64,000 nucleotides of DNA, taken from positions 52,310 through 116,309 of the forward strand of contig CAJTXO010000014.1 in assembly GCA_910583555.1 (NCBI GenBank), in the 5' to 3' direction. The position numbers and the translations under genes are program-made. A model generated the notes under the pieces. That model was given only the letters and a program-made list of their open reading frames with translations. It made no database searches and had not been told where the DNA came from. Origin of the DNA: an uncultured Eubacterium sp. (GTDB taxonomy: Bacteria > Bacillota > Clostridia > Lachnospirales > Lachnospiraceae). Shown here in pieces: positions 34,459-43,057 of the stretch (its first letter is position 1; each line of letters begins with the position of its first letter).

Positions 34459-34838
34459 AATGTTTTTTCCTTTCTACTTCAAAAATTCTGCCCCTTCCTG
34501 ACGCCTGCGGCGAACAGGTCCATAGAAATCTCATCTCCCCGCCTTCACTGTGGCCGGGCTGCGTATTACAGAAGTATCATTATCCCCCTGGCATGTCTCT
34601 GCGTTATGGAAGTGCCGCTTCCATATCAGTGCTCCTGGTTCTGCCTGCCGGACAGACGGATAGCCGCTCGGTGTCAGGGTAACGTATCAGTTGAGGCTGT
34701 TTTGTTGTCAAGGTTCATGGCACAGGGATGCCTATACAAACAAAGACAATTTAGTTCCCCGTATTTTCAACCCCGGCATAAAATTTTTAAGTAAAATAAT
34801 CACTAAGCTCTGAAGGGACCGTTTTCTTCCACCGTATA
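34459..34838. other. Gene-free 380-bp stretch between xis and the HTH gene
   Basis: I found no convincing gene. On the minus strand a 14-codon frame (MNLDNKTASTDTLP) starts near 34720 but lacks a clear ribosome site. ATGGAAG-tgccg-CTTCCAT (about 34607-34625) and CGCC-tgc-GGCG (about 34503-34513) form hairpins. The stretch is more GC-rich than its neighbours and could be a leader or small RNA controlling xis-int. Confidence 0.35.
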
Positions 34839-35030
34839 TCAGAGTGGAAACTTCCCAATCTGTAATGCGATATGTATCATCAGATACTGTTTCAAATCCT
34901 CATCCAGATTCCCATTGAGATAACTGTTCTTTTCAATCAGCGGCATATAAAGTTCCAGTATCTTCTCCAAATCCTCATGGTTTCCAGACACTGCCCCTGT
35001 CAGAATGGAACGAAAGTCTTCCTTACTCAT
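34839..35030 (-). CDS. Small conjugative-transposon HTH-like protein
   Basis: 63 residues (MSKEDFRSILTGAVSGNHEDLEKILELYMP). Size and position next to the sigma factor match the small Tn916 orf8-type helix-turn-helix proteins. The ATG at 35030 overlaps the sigma-factor stop, indicating coupling. Function is unproven; it is thought to help control transfer or excision. Confidence 0.7.
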   Translation of the reverse strand: MSKEDFRSILTGAVSGNHEDLEKILELYMPLIEKNSYLNGNLDEDLKQYLMIHIALQIGKFPL

Positions 35031-35445
35031 TCTCCCCACCACCCTTCTCTAACATCAGTCTTAATTGTTTCAATGCCTGGGAACGCTGTTTATACACGTG
35101 CTGCAGGGAACACCCCATCTGACCGGCAATCTCCTTCGGAGTCCTTTCTTCCACAAAAAGCAGAGCCAGTATCTCCCGCCTTTGCTCAGACAGCGTATGA
35201 AATGCGTTTTCCAGCCGTTCCTCTTCAAACCGGAATGCTCCCGGCTCTGTTATCCCCTGTATCCAGTTCCTTTCCGGATTTTCAGATACCCACAACTCTT
35301 CTGGGAATGCATCTACATAGACAATACTCTTTTCCCTTTCCCGCCTTTTTACATAATTCAGCTTTGCACGGTACAAAGTCACTTCCAGCCAGCCCGTAAA
35401 TCTGGCTCTTAATTCATCTCTTTCGGATTTTTCCTGATGGTTCAT
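35023..35445 (-). CDS. Sigma-70 family factor of a Tn916-like element
   Basis: 140 residues. The second half is a sigma region 4 (FHTLSEQRREILALLFVEERTPKEIAGQMGCSLQHVYKQRSQAL, read in parts) resembling Tn916 Orf7. It probably directs transcription of xis and int. The ATG lies 9 nt after GGAGG, and a 13-bp stem precedes that site. Confidence 0.85.
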   Translation of the reverse strand: MNHQEKSERDELRARFTGWLEVTLYRAKLNYVKRREREKSIVYVDAFPEELWVSENPERNWIQGITEPGAFRFEEERLENAFHTLSEQRREILALLFVEERTPKEIAGQMGCSLQHVYKQRSQALKQLRLMLEKGGGENE

Positions 35446-35747
35446 CCGTCATGCCTCCTTTTTTGAAGACATGCCATCAGGCAGAAACAGACATACCGTG
35501 ATGGCATGTCTGTTTCATGTTGTATCCGTCTGTTACATTTTTTTGTATGATTTTCAGTCTGGGAAAACCACCTCCTTTGCTGCAAACAAAAAACGACCAT
35601 ACTACATACATTCTGTATATAGCACAGCCGCTTAACAACGCATAATAAACCAGTGCGTATGATTCACTGACCCTAAAACAATATTAGACCGGATGGCGGA
35701 ATGCCACCTGGATTTGTCTGCAAAAGATACTTTCCAGTCCCTTATCC
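35446..35747 (-). promoter_or_regulatory. Leader hairpin of the sigma-factor gene
   Basis: AGACATGCCATCA (35467-35479) and TGATGGCATGTCT (35499-35511) form a perfect 13-bp stem that ends about 12 nt before the ribosome-binding site. There is no T-run, so it is not a simple terminator; it may regulate translation. A strong AAAGGAGGTGG near 35570 has no ATG after it. Confidence 0.5.
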
Positions 35748-36083
35748 CTACTGGTTAAATTTTTCCAGAGAATCCAGATAATTCAACAGGCTCTCACAGG
35801 CCATGATTCTCTGGCGTGCGGAATATGTTGCAATCCGTTCGGAAATTTCTTTCAGGTATACCATTTCCGGATTTACATAATTCTCCTTGAGCAGCTGGTC
35901 AACCGTTACCCCCAGTGCACCGGAGATTTTCACTAACGTATCCAGACTGGGAACACCGCGGGCATTTTCAATCTGACCGATATGGCTGTCACAGCAGCCG
36001 CACTGTTCTGCCAGGTCTGCCTGCCGCAGTCCTTTCATCTGCCGAAACTTTCTAACATTTTTTCCTAAAATAACGTAATCCAC
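35748..36083 (-). CDS. XRE-family transcriptional regulator
   Basis: 111 residues. The N-terminal helix-turn-helix covers residues 5-62 (LGKNVRKFRQMKGLRQADLAEQCG, SHIGQIENARGVPSLDTLVKI); the C-terminal 45 residues are helical. It uses a GTG start after GGAGAGG. In this setting it resembles the Tn916 orf9 regulator and probably represses the sigma/xis/int genes. Confidence 0.88.
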   Translation of the reverse strand: MDYVILGKNVRKFRQMKGLRQADLAEQCGCCDSHIGQIENARGVPSLDTLVKISGALGVTVDQLLKENYVNPEMVYLKEISERIATYSARQRIMACESLLNYLDSLEKFNQ

Positions 36084-36244
36084 TGTTTATCCTCTCCTTC
36101 TTTTCTATTTTACCTAAACTTATATCAAATCAGAAGAAAGCAGGATTCCGTTACCCGTACTATAAATGGTATTTTTCCATATTTTTTTCAAATTTAATCA
36201 TTAAAATTTTGAATTTTCCATTTTACATATGTTTATTACACTTA

Positions 36245-36634
36245 TCATTTATTGAAAAAATCCAGATTGTCCAGCATTTGGGACACATCCTCTTCCCAAT
36301 TGTCTTCTGTTTCCGTCTGCGGCACTTTCTCTACACTCTCTACAGACCGGTATCCAGTGCTGTCCACCGTCTGGTACAAAGCAATCTTTTCCTCAACCAT
36401 CTGTTGAACCAGATGCTCTAGGTTCTCCGGTGTTTTCACTGGCGTTATAGAAATCTCAATTTTACAATTCTCCTCCCGCAGTTCCGGATGGCGCAGAAGA
36501 TACTCCCTTACCGCATCTACAATCAGAGTGCTTTTCCGGTTTCCCATCCGTTCCAGCAACTCACCCGCCATCCGGTTCTCCTCTGTCTTATCCGAAAACT
36601 GCAGACTGAAGCGGTATTTTCCATCTTTTTTCAT
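36245..36634 (-). CDS. ParR-like DNA-binding partition protein
   Basis: 129 residues. A ribbon-helix-helix region is recognisable (YRFSLQFSDKTEENRMAGELLERMGNRKSTLIVDAV), followed by an acidic tail ending SQMLDNLDFF, a shape typical of ParR/StbB adaptors. It follows the ParM-like gene by 19 bp in the parM-parR order. It should bind parC and cap the filament. Confidence 0.78.
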   Translation of the reverse strand: MKKDGKYRFSLQFSDKTEENRMAGELLERMGNRKSTLIVDAVREYLLRHPELREENCKIEISITPVKTPENLEHLVQQMVEEKIALYQTVDSTGYRSVESVEKVPQTETEDNWEEDVSQMLDNLDFFNK

Positions 36635-36653
36635 CCCGCATCCTCCCCATCCC

Positions 36654-37574
36654 CTATCGGTTTGGTTTCCGGTTCAACTGGCTCTCTGCAAGCATTTCAT
36701 ATCCGATGGCATTGGCATGGCAGTCTTCAATAAAATCTGCCTGCACCACCAGCGGGGACTGCTCCAGAAAAGGTTTCAGCAGAATGCTCCCACCACCGAT
36801 AAAGATTGCCGGATTTGCCCGCAGGTCTACCTGCAGTTCCCGCAGTTGGTCCAGAATCTCTTTGGCGTGATGCCCTGCCTCCTCCCGGATTGTGGCCTTA
36901 ATCTCCTCTGGCAGAATAATCTCCTGTCCTCCCAGTACGGCACTGATATGTTCGTCTTCAATCCGCATATCATGCAATGCCCCTACTTTCCGCACAATCT
37001 CATTATTCATGGTAATAATGCCCGTTTCCAGACTGCGGCAGAACTGCAGGTCCGGCTTGCCGTTACGCAGAAGCAGCACATCCGTGGTATAGCCTCCGAT
37101 ATCAATTACAAACAGCCGTACTGTCTTGACAATCAGACTGCTCTTTGGGACAACCGCTGCATATGCCTGCGGGAACACCATCACCCTGTCAATAAAAATG
37201 CGATATGGTTTCCCACCATAGACAAATTCAACCAGTCCCCTGTTTTTGAAATACTCTCCAAAGCGGTCCCGCAGCAGACCATAATGCTCCGGGGGGAGTC
37301 CCACCGCAAGCTGAATTTTTTCCATCGGCACATACTTCCCTCTCTTTTCCAGTTCTTTGGCAATGGCAAACAGGGACAGGATAAAAAAGCGGTCATCCTG
37401 CGTCTTATCCCTCATATAACTCAGCCGTTTCCCACTTAATGTCCAGTATTTGCCCTGATATTCCATGATTTCATCTGTCATCGGTGGTTTTACCGTATGT
37501 TCTGCCAGACCGGATATAAAATCAAATCCTGTTGTTTTTACTGCATAATTTCCATGATCGATTCCTAATAACAT
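36654..37574 (-). CDS. ParM-like actin-family segregation ATPase
   Basis: 306 residues. Actin-fold nucleotide motifs: LGIDHGNYAVKT (phosphate 1), FVIDIGGYTTDVLLL (phosphate 2) and AIFIGGGSILLKPF (adenosine). Such proteins form filaments that push replicated DNA apart. On an integrative element this would stabilise the circular, replicating form. Start follows AAGGAGG. Direct repeats just upstream look like parC. Confidence 0.88.
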   Translation of the reverse strand: MLLGIDHGNYAVKTTGFDFISGLAEHTVKPPMTDEIMEYQGKYWTLSGKRLSYMRDKTQDDRFFILSLFAIAKELEKRGKYVPMEKIQLAVGLPPEHYGLLRDRFGEYFKNRGLVEFVYGGKPYRIFIDRVMVFPQAYAAVVPKSSLIVKTVRLFVIDIGGYTTDVLLLRNGKPDLQFCRSLETGIITMNNEIVRKVGALHDMRIEDEHISAVLGGQEIILPEEIKATIREEAGHHAKEILDQLRELQVDLRANPAIFIGGGSILLKPFLEQSPLVVQADFIEDCHANAIGYEMLAESQLNRKPNR

Positions 37575-37607
37575 AACTGATTCCTCCTTTTTCTTTGCAT
37601 CTTACAA

Positions 37608-37678
37608 ACTCATAATCATTACACGTTCCGCAATGCTCATTTACAACCCAAATACTCATTTCACAAAAAGATACTCAT
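37608..37678 (-). repeat. Candidate parC repeats upstream of parM
   Basis: On the coding strand ATGAGTAT/ATGAGCAT-like units recur: plus-strand ACTCAT or GCTCAT begin at 37608, 37635, 37654 and 37673, the last three exactly 19 bp apart. Extended similarity (AATGAGTATTTGGGTTGT-type units) supports iterons. The position, 34-105 bp before parM, is where ParR binds in ParMRC systems. Confidence 0.6.
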
Positions 37679-37681
37679 AGA

Positions 37682-37712
37682 AAAAGGGCAAAGCCAGTCC
37701 ATGACCTTACCC
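37682..37712 (-). terminator. Possible terminator after the primase-like gene
   Basis: An imperfect stem (GGGTAAGG ... CTTTGCCC) followed by TTTTT on the minus strand, just after the primase stop, separates it from parMR. Confidence 0.5.
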
Positions 37713-37723
37713 ATTCCCAAACA

Positions 37724-38785
37724 CTATGGCCGGCTGCGTTTCAGGCAGAACTCCCAAACGTAATCATCCAGCCCCTTATAACTGCCATCCCAGAGATACG
37801 TGCCAAACTGAAATCCCATCCCGTCAAGAAGCAGCAAAAGCTGCCGGTATCCTTTCTGCACATGGGGATTGGTCGCCATATCCATGTCAAATGCCGTCAT
37901 GATTTTCTGCAATCCCTGTTCCCTCAACTGTTTCAGTGTGATTTCTAATTGTGTCAGAGCGTTCACACCGGGGACTGCCAATACCGAAAGTCCTGTCAGC
38001 GCATGGATCACATCCGCTTTCATCGGTCCTTCTGTCAAAAGCATGGTTTCAGCCGATGTCCCTGCAAGGTGTGTCCAGCCTTCTGCTTTACATCCGTTTT
38101 TCAACTCTGTACTGGATACCCAGCGGAATTTCCGTTTTTTTGCATCATCCCGCCGTATCTGCATCCCCTGAATCCGCCCTTTGCCATCCCGGACCGGAAT
38201 CAGGATGCCCCGCTGGTTGACGGTAAATTTCCACTGGCCATCCTCCGTCCGGTAAAATCCCGGTACACCGGATAACGCACAGCCTTCCTGCACCAGCTCC
38301 TTTGCCATCTTCGTCATTCCCACAACTGGGGTTGTCCTGTAACCTAACTGCCGAATCTCATCCTCCTTCAGGCCTCTTTGCAGCAGGTTTTCAGTATGGT
38401 CCGATGCCAGAGAAAGTTTACCCAGTAGTGCCGTATAAGTTTTATGCCTGGTTTCAATGTCTGCCACCGGCGATTCTTCCACTTCTTTTACCACTACTTT
38501 CTTTGGGGGACGATAAGACTGTCCGGAAATTCCCAGCCGCTCTGCCATTGCTTCCCTTACATCATCCCTGGGGATGCCTGTATACAGCGAGTACAAATCG
38601 AAGATTCCTCCGGACACTCCGCATTTCGGACACCGGAATACTTCTTTCCTCAGATTGATATTCAGGTGCTTATCCCTCGACCTGGAATCACAGCATGGAC
38701 AGGGGATGTAATAAGAACTCCGCCCGGATGGTGCCGGCGGCAGGTTCAGTACGGATACCACATCCCATATGTGAAACATCTCCAT
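37724..38785 (-). CDS. Primase-like protein with CHC2 zinc finger and Toprim-type domain
   Basis: 353 residues. A zinc finger of the CHC2 type: Cys29/Cys32 in IPCPCCDS and Cys52/Cys55 in RCPKCG. The middle holds RGILIPVRDGKGRIQGMQIRR and the Toprim-like core MLLTEGPMKADVIHAL, then VPGVNAL and TAFDMDMATNP, as in DUF3854 proteins. It probably primes replication of the element. No helicase domain is fused. Start follows AAGGAGG. Confidence 0.85.
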   Translation of the reverse strand: MEMFHIWDVVSVLNLPPAPSGRSSYYIPCPCCDSRSRDKHLNINLRKEVFRCPKCGVSGGIFDLYSLYTGIPRDDVREAMAERLGISGQSYRPPKKVVVKEVEESPVADIETRHKTYTALLGKLSLASDHTENLLQRGLKEDEIRQLGYRTTPVVGMTKMAKELVQEGCALSGVPGFYRTEDGQWKFTVNQRGILIPVRDGKGRIQGMQIRRDDAKKRKFRWVSSTELKNGCKAEGWTHLAGTSAETMLLTEGPMKADVIHALTGLSVLAVPGVNALTQLEITLKQLREQGLQKIMTAFDMDMATNPHVQKGYRQLLLLLDGMGFQFGTYLWDGSYKGLDDYVWEFCLKRSRP

Positions 38786-38871
38786 CCTAGTCCTCCTTCC
38801 TGCATTTTCCTACATTTGAGTATAGGGGACAGTGCTTCCACCATCCCCTGCATTTTTTGTATTTGCATTTT

Positions 38872-38917
38872 CTAAGCTGAAACTGTATTTAATCTTTAGA
38901 TTCCTTTTTCAGCTTAG
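38872..38917. repeat. Inverted repeat overlapping a stop codon
   Basis: CTAAGCTGAAA (38872-38882) and TTTCAGCTTAG (38907-38917) are perfect 11-bp inverted copies; the second overlaps the stop of the upstream gene. No T-run follows, so mRNA stabilisation or a binding site is more likely than termination. Confidence 0.45.
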
Positions 38918-39738
38918 GCGCTTGCCTGGCCTAACGCATATTCACATATCAACCTTGCTGCTTCATTCGTCCCCTTGTCATCATGGAACTTATTTACAAT
39001 CCAGTTTAATGCGTTCGGATCCGTTACCACCAAATCGCCCAGCGTCTTGCCCGCATATTTCTTAATCGGGCATGGCATACTCATTGCCTTTTGAATCCGT
39101 TCCTCATAGGTCAGCTCCTGCTGTACCGGTTTCTGCGAAACGGCATTCTGCTGTGTCCCTGACCCCGGAACCGAAGATTGTTGCAGCTGGGCATCCGGCA
39201 TTTCCATTATATTTTTTGGTGTCTGTGGTACTGGCTCTTCTGCACCACTTTCTGCATGTTCTATCGGTACACCGGTACCGTCTTCCGGCATCCCCAGTTC
39301 ATCCGGAGCCACTGCCGGAAAATCTTCCCCTGCCATACCAAACTGTAAGCCAAACCCGGCATTGCGGAGGGCAATCCCGACAGCGGCTGTCTGCGCCCAC
39401 TCACGGGGCGACACCGACGGTTTCTCCGCCAGATACCCGCGGGATGCGGTTGCCTCTGCCAGATAACAGTCACCACCATCTTTGTAACTCGGATATACCC
39501 TTGCCGTTGCCACAAAACAGTCTTTGCCGTTTGTCACTTTTGTCGTAATCTTGCCTTCCGGATATTTTAACCGGAACCATGCCATCTGGATCATGACCGG
39601 GAGACGTTTTCTGGTCTCCCCGCTCTCCAAATCCGCATATTCCACCGCAAACGGTTCGGGATCAAACCCCTCCACCGCATTGATTGTCGCAATTACATTC
39701 CTCATCGCTGCTTTGTCTGTATTATTCTGACTCATCAT
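38914..39738 (-). CDS. Candidate single-strand annealing protein with ExoX-like C-terminus
   Basis: 274 residues. The N-terminal half (MIQMAWFRLKYPEGKITTKV, FVATARVYPSY, EATASRGYLAE, WAQTAAVGIALRNAGFGLQF) has the feel of phage Rad52-type annealing proteins. A variable linker follows, then PIKKYAGKTLGDLVVTDPNALNWIV, which matches the small exonuclease-X C-terminal domain. It is in the same gene group as YqaJ, RecD2 and SSB, which supports a recombination role. The family call is an inference from weak similarity. Confidence 0.5.
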   Translation of the reverse strand: MMSQNNTDKAAMRNVIATINAVEGFDPEPFAVEYADLESGETRKRLPVMIQMAWFRLKYPEGKITTKVTNGKDCFVATARVYPSYKDGGDCYLAEATASRGYLAEKPSVSPREWAQTAAVGIALRNAGFGLQFGMAGEDFPAVAPDELGMPEDGTGVPIEHAESGAEEPVPQTPKNIMEMPDAQLQQSSVPGSGTQQNAVSQKPVQQELTYEERIQKAMSMPCPIKKYAGKTLGDLVVTDPNALNWIVNKFHDDKGTNEAARLICEYALGQASA

Positions 39739-40196
39739 AAGCCCTGTCCTCCTTGTAAACTGATATAGGTTTCACGGTACTGCATCCACATGGGAAGCAC
39801 GGCATTGCAGTATTTTCCGATACACTTTTTGTAACTGTCCGGTTTCGGTGCGGTAAAGCTCATAAAGCGTTCCTTTCCGTCCCTGACCACGTTTTCCAGC
39901 GATGCCAGCGCTGTGTCCCGTTTCTGTCTCTGCGTTTCATCCATCTTCGGTCCAAATTTCCGCTCTTTCAGCAGTAGCTCCATATAACAGGAAATAATCT
40001 GGAAATGCTTTGCTATTACCTGAAGTTCCGTTGTCATGGGAGTGACCCGCAACATGGACTGGAATGTTTCCAGCACGCACATCCGGTAATTCATCTCCTG
40101 GAGAGCCATAAGCTCATCCGGAGGGAAGCTGCCTGCTGTCATCTGTGAGCGGTAATCCTCACTTTTTTTCTGGTACTGCTCTAAAACTGTTGCCAT
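39735..40196 (-). CDS. Conserved element protein, unknown function
   Basis: 153 residues, predominantly helical, soluble, with no motif I recognise (MATVLEQYQKKSEDYRSQM; CIGKYCNAVLPMWMQY near the end). It overlaps the candidate annealing protein by 4 bp, so the two may act together. Start follows AAAGGAG. Confidence 0.7.
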   Translation of the reverse strand: MATVLEQYQKKSEDYRSQMTAGSFPPDELMALQEMNYRMCVLETFQSMLRVTPMTTELQVIAKHFQIISCYMELLLKERKFGPKMDETQRQKRDTALASLENVVRDGKERFMSFTAPKPDSYKKCIGKYCNAVLPMWMQYRETYISLQGGQGL

Positions 40197-40242
40197 CGTA
40201 AGTCTCCTTTCTGCGGGGCGGTGCTGTCCGCCCCGGCTCTGC

Positions 40243-42417
40243 TTATTTCATATATTCCCGGATGCGGGCTGCCAGATTGGTACCCCGCTTTTCTGTTTCT
40301 GTCCGTTTGACTGCCATATACAGCGCCCTTTTTTCACCCACCAGTATCACTTTTTTCTTTCCCCTGGTCACGGCTGTATAAATCAGCGGCCGGTTCAGCA
40401 TGATGTAGTGGGCTTTCTGTATGTTGATAATGACGGTCTGGTATTCCGACCCCTGCGACTTATGTATCGTAGTGGCGTAACCTAAATCCAGCAGTTCCAG
40501 CTCACCGGCATCAAAATCTTTGAGCCTGCCATCACCAAAATCAATCTGGATTTCTGTGTCGTTCCCCTGCTTTGTGATCCTCTGGATATAGCCGATGTCC
40601 CCGTTACTGACATCATCCCGGTTCTTTACCTGCATGACTTTATCGCCTCTCCGGAATTTCCGCTTTCCGCTGACAGCCTCTGTCACGGCTTCCCTGCCGG
40701 GATTAACAGCCTCCTGGATATGTTCGTTCAGGGCGTTGACTCCTGTTTCCGTCTTCTGCCGGTATGGAGATAATAATGCCACGTTATCCACGCCATGTTC
40801 CGCAATTTCCCGCAGATAAATCTTCCGGATCAGAACCGCTGACTCCTTCAAGTCCGCAGACTCCACCATCTGAAAGTCCTCCCCGTACTCCAGGGAAGCC
40901 AGTCCGTGCCGGATCCGTTTTGCGTTTTCTGCAATCCGGCTGCCTTCTGCCTGCCGGAACACATGGTCCAGCCTGACAACCGGAATACACCCGCTTGCAA
41001 TCAGCTCACCGAGGACTGCCCCCGGCCCCACTGACGGCAGCTGGTCCGCATCCCCGACCAGCACCAGCCGGCTGCCTTTTTTCACTGCCTGAAACAACGT
41101 GTCTGCCACATACATATCAAGCATGGACATTTCATCCACCAGAATCAGGTCAGCTTCCAGCTCTCCCCCGTCTCCATAACAGCCGTCTTCCCCTGCAAAC
41201 AGGTTCAGTGCTTTATGTACTGTGGAAGAAGGAAATCCCGTTGACTGTTCCATCCGTCTTGCTGCCCTGCCCGTCGGGGCGCAGCAGACAATCTCCCGTT
41301 CCGGAAACAGCTTCTGGTAAATATCCAGTATGGCCCGCTGTATCATGGTCTTGCCTGTTCCCGGACCGCCCGTAATGACACACAGGCTGCTGGTCAGTGC
41401 TGTTCGTACAGCCTCTTTCTGCTCCTCTGCAAAGGTTAAGCCAAGCTCTTTTTCTTCCGCTGCAATCTCAGACTTGAGGCCGGATACGGCAAAGGATTTT
41501 TTCTGTCTCAGCATCTCCTTCACACATTTTGCCAGTCTGTCCTCAGCATCCGATGTCTTTTTCCGGTATACACAATCCTGATACATAACCAGTTTTCCAC
41601 TGTATACCATTCTGGAGGCTCTCACACCGATCATCTGCCCCGTCAGTTCCGGGGTGTCCAGCGTTTTGATGCACTCCTTTATGAACTTATTTTTTCTGAT
41701 ACAAAGATGTCCCTTCCCCTCCTGCTCCTTTAATGTGTAGAGAATCCCTTCATCCACACGTTCCGGTGAAAGTCTGGAGACACCCATGCTTAATGCTATC
41801 CTGTCAGCTGTCCGGAAACCGATGCCGTCAATCTCACAGAGACGGTATGGATGGTTCTGTACGATTTCCATTGCCTTATTCCCGTACTCCCGGTAAAACT
41901 GCACTGCCCTGCCTGCCGTGATGCCATGCGGTGTCAGAAATGCCACCACATCCCTGGCTCCGCGGTTTTCCAGATAGGACTGCGTTATCTTTTCCAGTTT
42001 CGTACTGCTGATCCCCCGGATTTCCAGTAACCGTTCCGGCTCTTTATCCAGTATGGAAAGCGTATCCATGCCAAAGGCATCAAATACCCGTTCTGCCATA
42101 ACCGGACCGATTCCCCTGATCTGACCGGAGGACAGATAGGCAACAATGCCTTCTCTTGATGGCACAATCACCTCATCATATTTTTCCACCTCAAACTGGA
42201 GTCCGTGGCTGGGGTTGCTGCTCCAGTGTCCTTTCATGTCATACCGAAGATTTGCCGCCACGGGAAGGCAGTATCCCACTGCCTTTACTTCCCTGACTGC
42301 TTTTCCCGATGAATCCACGACCTTTTCACAGGGACGGTAGAGGGCAACCATGTAGCTGCCCACCTCTACCATACTGACACTGGACGGATAGATTAGTTTT
42401 TGAAATTCACATACCAT
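40243..42417 (-). CDS. recD2: RecD2-like superfamily 1 helicase
   Basis: 724 residues. N-terminal OB-like region and helix-hairpin-helix repeats (GQIRGIGPVMAERVF, EIRGISSTKLEKI, EIDGIGFRTADRIA); Walker A GGPGTGKTMI near 355; Walker B LILVDEMSM; motifs LVGDADQLPSVGPG and the C-terminal GYATTIHKSQGSEY. This is the RecBC-independent RecD2 class, a 5'-3' DNA helicase. Here it likely serves element replication or recombination. The start at 42417 follows AAAGGAGCAGG. Confidence 0.92.
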   Translation of the reverse strand: MVCEFQKLIYPSSVSMVEVGSYMVALYRPCEKVVDSSGKAVREVKAVGYCLPVAANLRYDMKGHWSSNPSHGLQFEVEKYDEVIVPSREGIVAYLSSGQIRGIGPVMAERVFDAFGMDTLSILDKEPERLLEIRGISSTKLEKITQSYLENRGARDVVAFLTPHGITAGRAVQFYREYGNKAMEIVQNHPYRLCEIDGIGFRTADRIALSMGVSRLSPERVDEGILYTLKEQEGKGHLCIRKNKFIKECIKTLDTPELTGQMIGVRASRMVYSGKLVMYQDCVYRKKTSDAEDRLAKCVKEMLRQKKSFAVSGLKSEIAAEEKELGLTFAEEQKEAVRTALTSSLCVITGGPGTGKTMIQRAILDIYQKLFPEREIVCCAPTGRAARRMEQSTGFPSSTVHKALNLFAGEDGCYGDGGELEADLILVDEMSMLDMYVADTLFQAVKKGSRLVLVGDADQLPSVGPGAVLGELIASGCIPVVRLDHVFRQAEGSRIAENAKRIRHGLASLEYGEDFQMVESADLKESAVLIRKIYLREIAEHGVDNVALLSPYRQKTETGVNALNEHIQEAVNPGREAVTEAVSGKRKFRRGDKVMQVKNRDDVSNGDIGYIQRITKQGNDTEIQIDFGDGRLKDFDAGELELLDLGYATTIHKSQGSEYQTVIINIQKAHYIMLNRPLIYTAVTRGKKKVILVGEKRALYMAVKRTETEKRGTNLAARIREYMK

Positions 42418-42445
42418 AACCTGCTCCTTTCCGTAATGTTTTGAT

Positions 42446-42934
42446 TTATTCCCTGCCTGCCATAAACGGACGGCTCTCATCAAACTCCACCAGCTCCGTA
42501 TCACCATTTTCTTTTCTCACATACTCACATACCTTCAGGTACATCTGATGGGAAAATGTTAAGATTCTTGTTTTAATGGATATGGCATGAAGGATTTCCC
42601 CCTGCATCCCCAGACTGATTCTGTCCCCGCATACCAGAAGGATGTCACTTTCTTCCAGCAGGCGAAGCCCGAACTGGAGCGCCAGTGCTCTCTCGTTAGG
42701 TATGCGGTCGCATAACAGCATCGGAAGATACGCATGGGGCGCCCTTGCTGCCAGTCCCATCTCTTTTGTGGCATAATGCATATATTCCCTTGCCCGGTGC
42801 ATATTTTCCACAAATTCCTCATCGGTCTTTGCACTGAGGGGCGAACAGATATATGCCCGTTTCCGCTGGTCATCCTGATCAATAAACTGATAAGCCAGAA
42901 GCTGCTCTATTTCCATCATTTTGTTTTGTTCCAT
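42446..42934 (-). CDS. DUF4406/DUF7768-like nucleotide-fold protein
   Basis: 162 residues with YICSPLSAKTDEEF, LAARAPHAYLPMLLCDRIPNERALALQFGLRLLEESD and VCGDRISLGMQGEILHA, the conserved blocks of a family related to nucleoside 2-deoxyribosyltransferases. It may act on a free nucleotide. It is common on phages and integrative elements. Catalysis not shown. Confidence 0.68.
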   Translation of the reverse strand: MEQNKMMEIEQLLAYQFIDQDDQRKRAYICSPLSAKTDEEFVENMHRAREYMHYATKEMGLAARAPHAYLPMLLCDRIPNERALALQFGLRLLEESDILLVCGDRISLGMQGEILHAISIKTRILTFSHQMYLKVCEYVRKENGDTELVEFDESRPFMAGRE

Positions 42935-42990
42935 AGTATCTCATCCTTTCTGAATATCGTTGTAACGGTTTTATCTACCGGTTCTCCATA

Positions 42991-43048
42991 GGAATGATTT
43001 AGTTTCACTTAGACGGTGTTTTTTACCTTATTAGTGAAACTTCATTCC
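42991..43048. repeat. Long imperfect hairpin before the exonuclease stop
   Basis: GGAATGA...AGTTTCACT (42991-43009) pairs with AGTGAAACT..TCATTCC (43032-43048). There is no clear U-tract; possible mRNA stabiliser between the YqaJ and DUF7768 genes. Confidence 0.5.
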
Positions 43049-43057
43049 TTACATACT

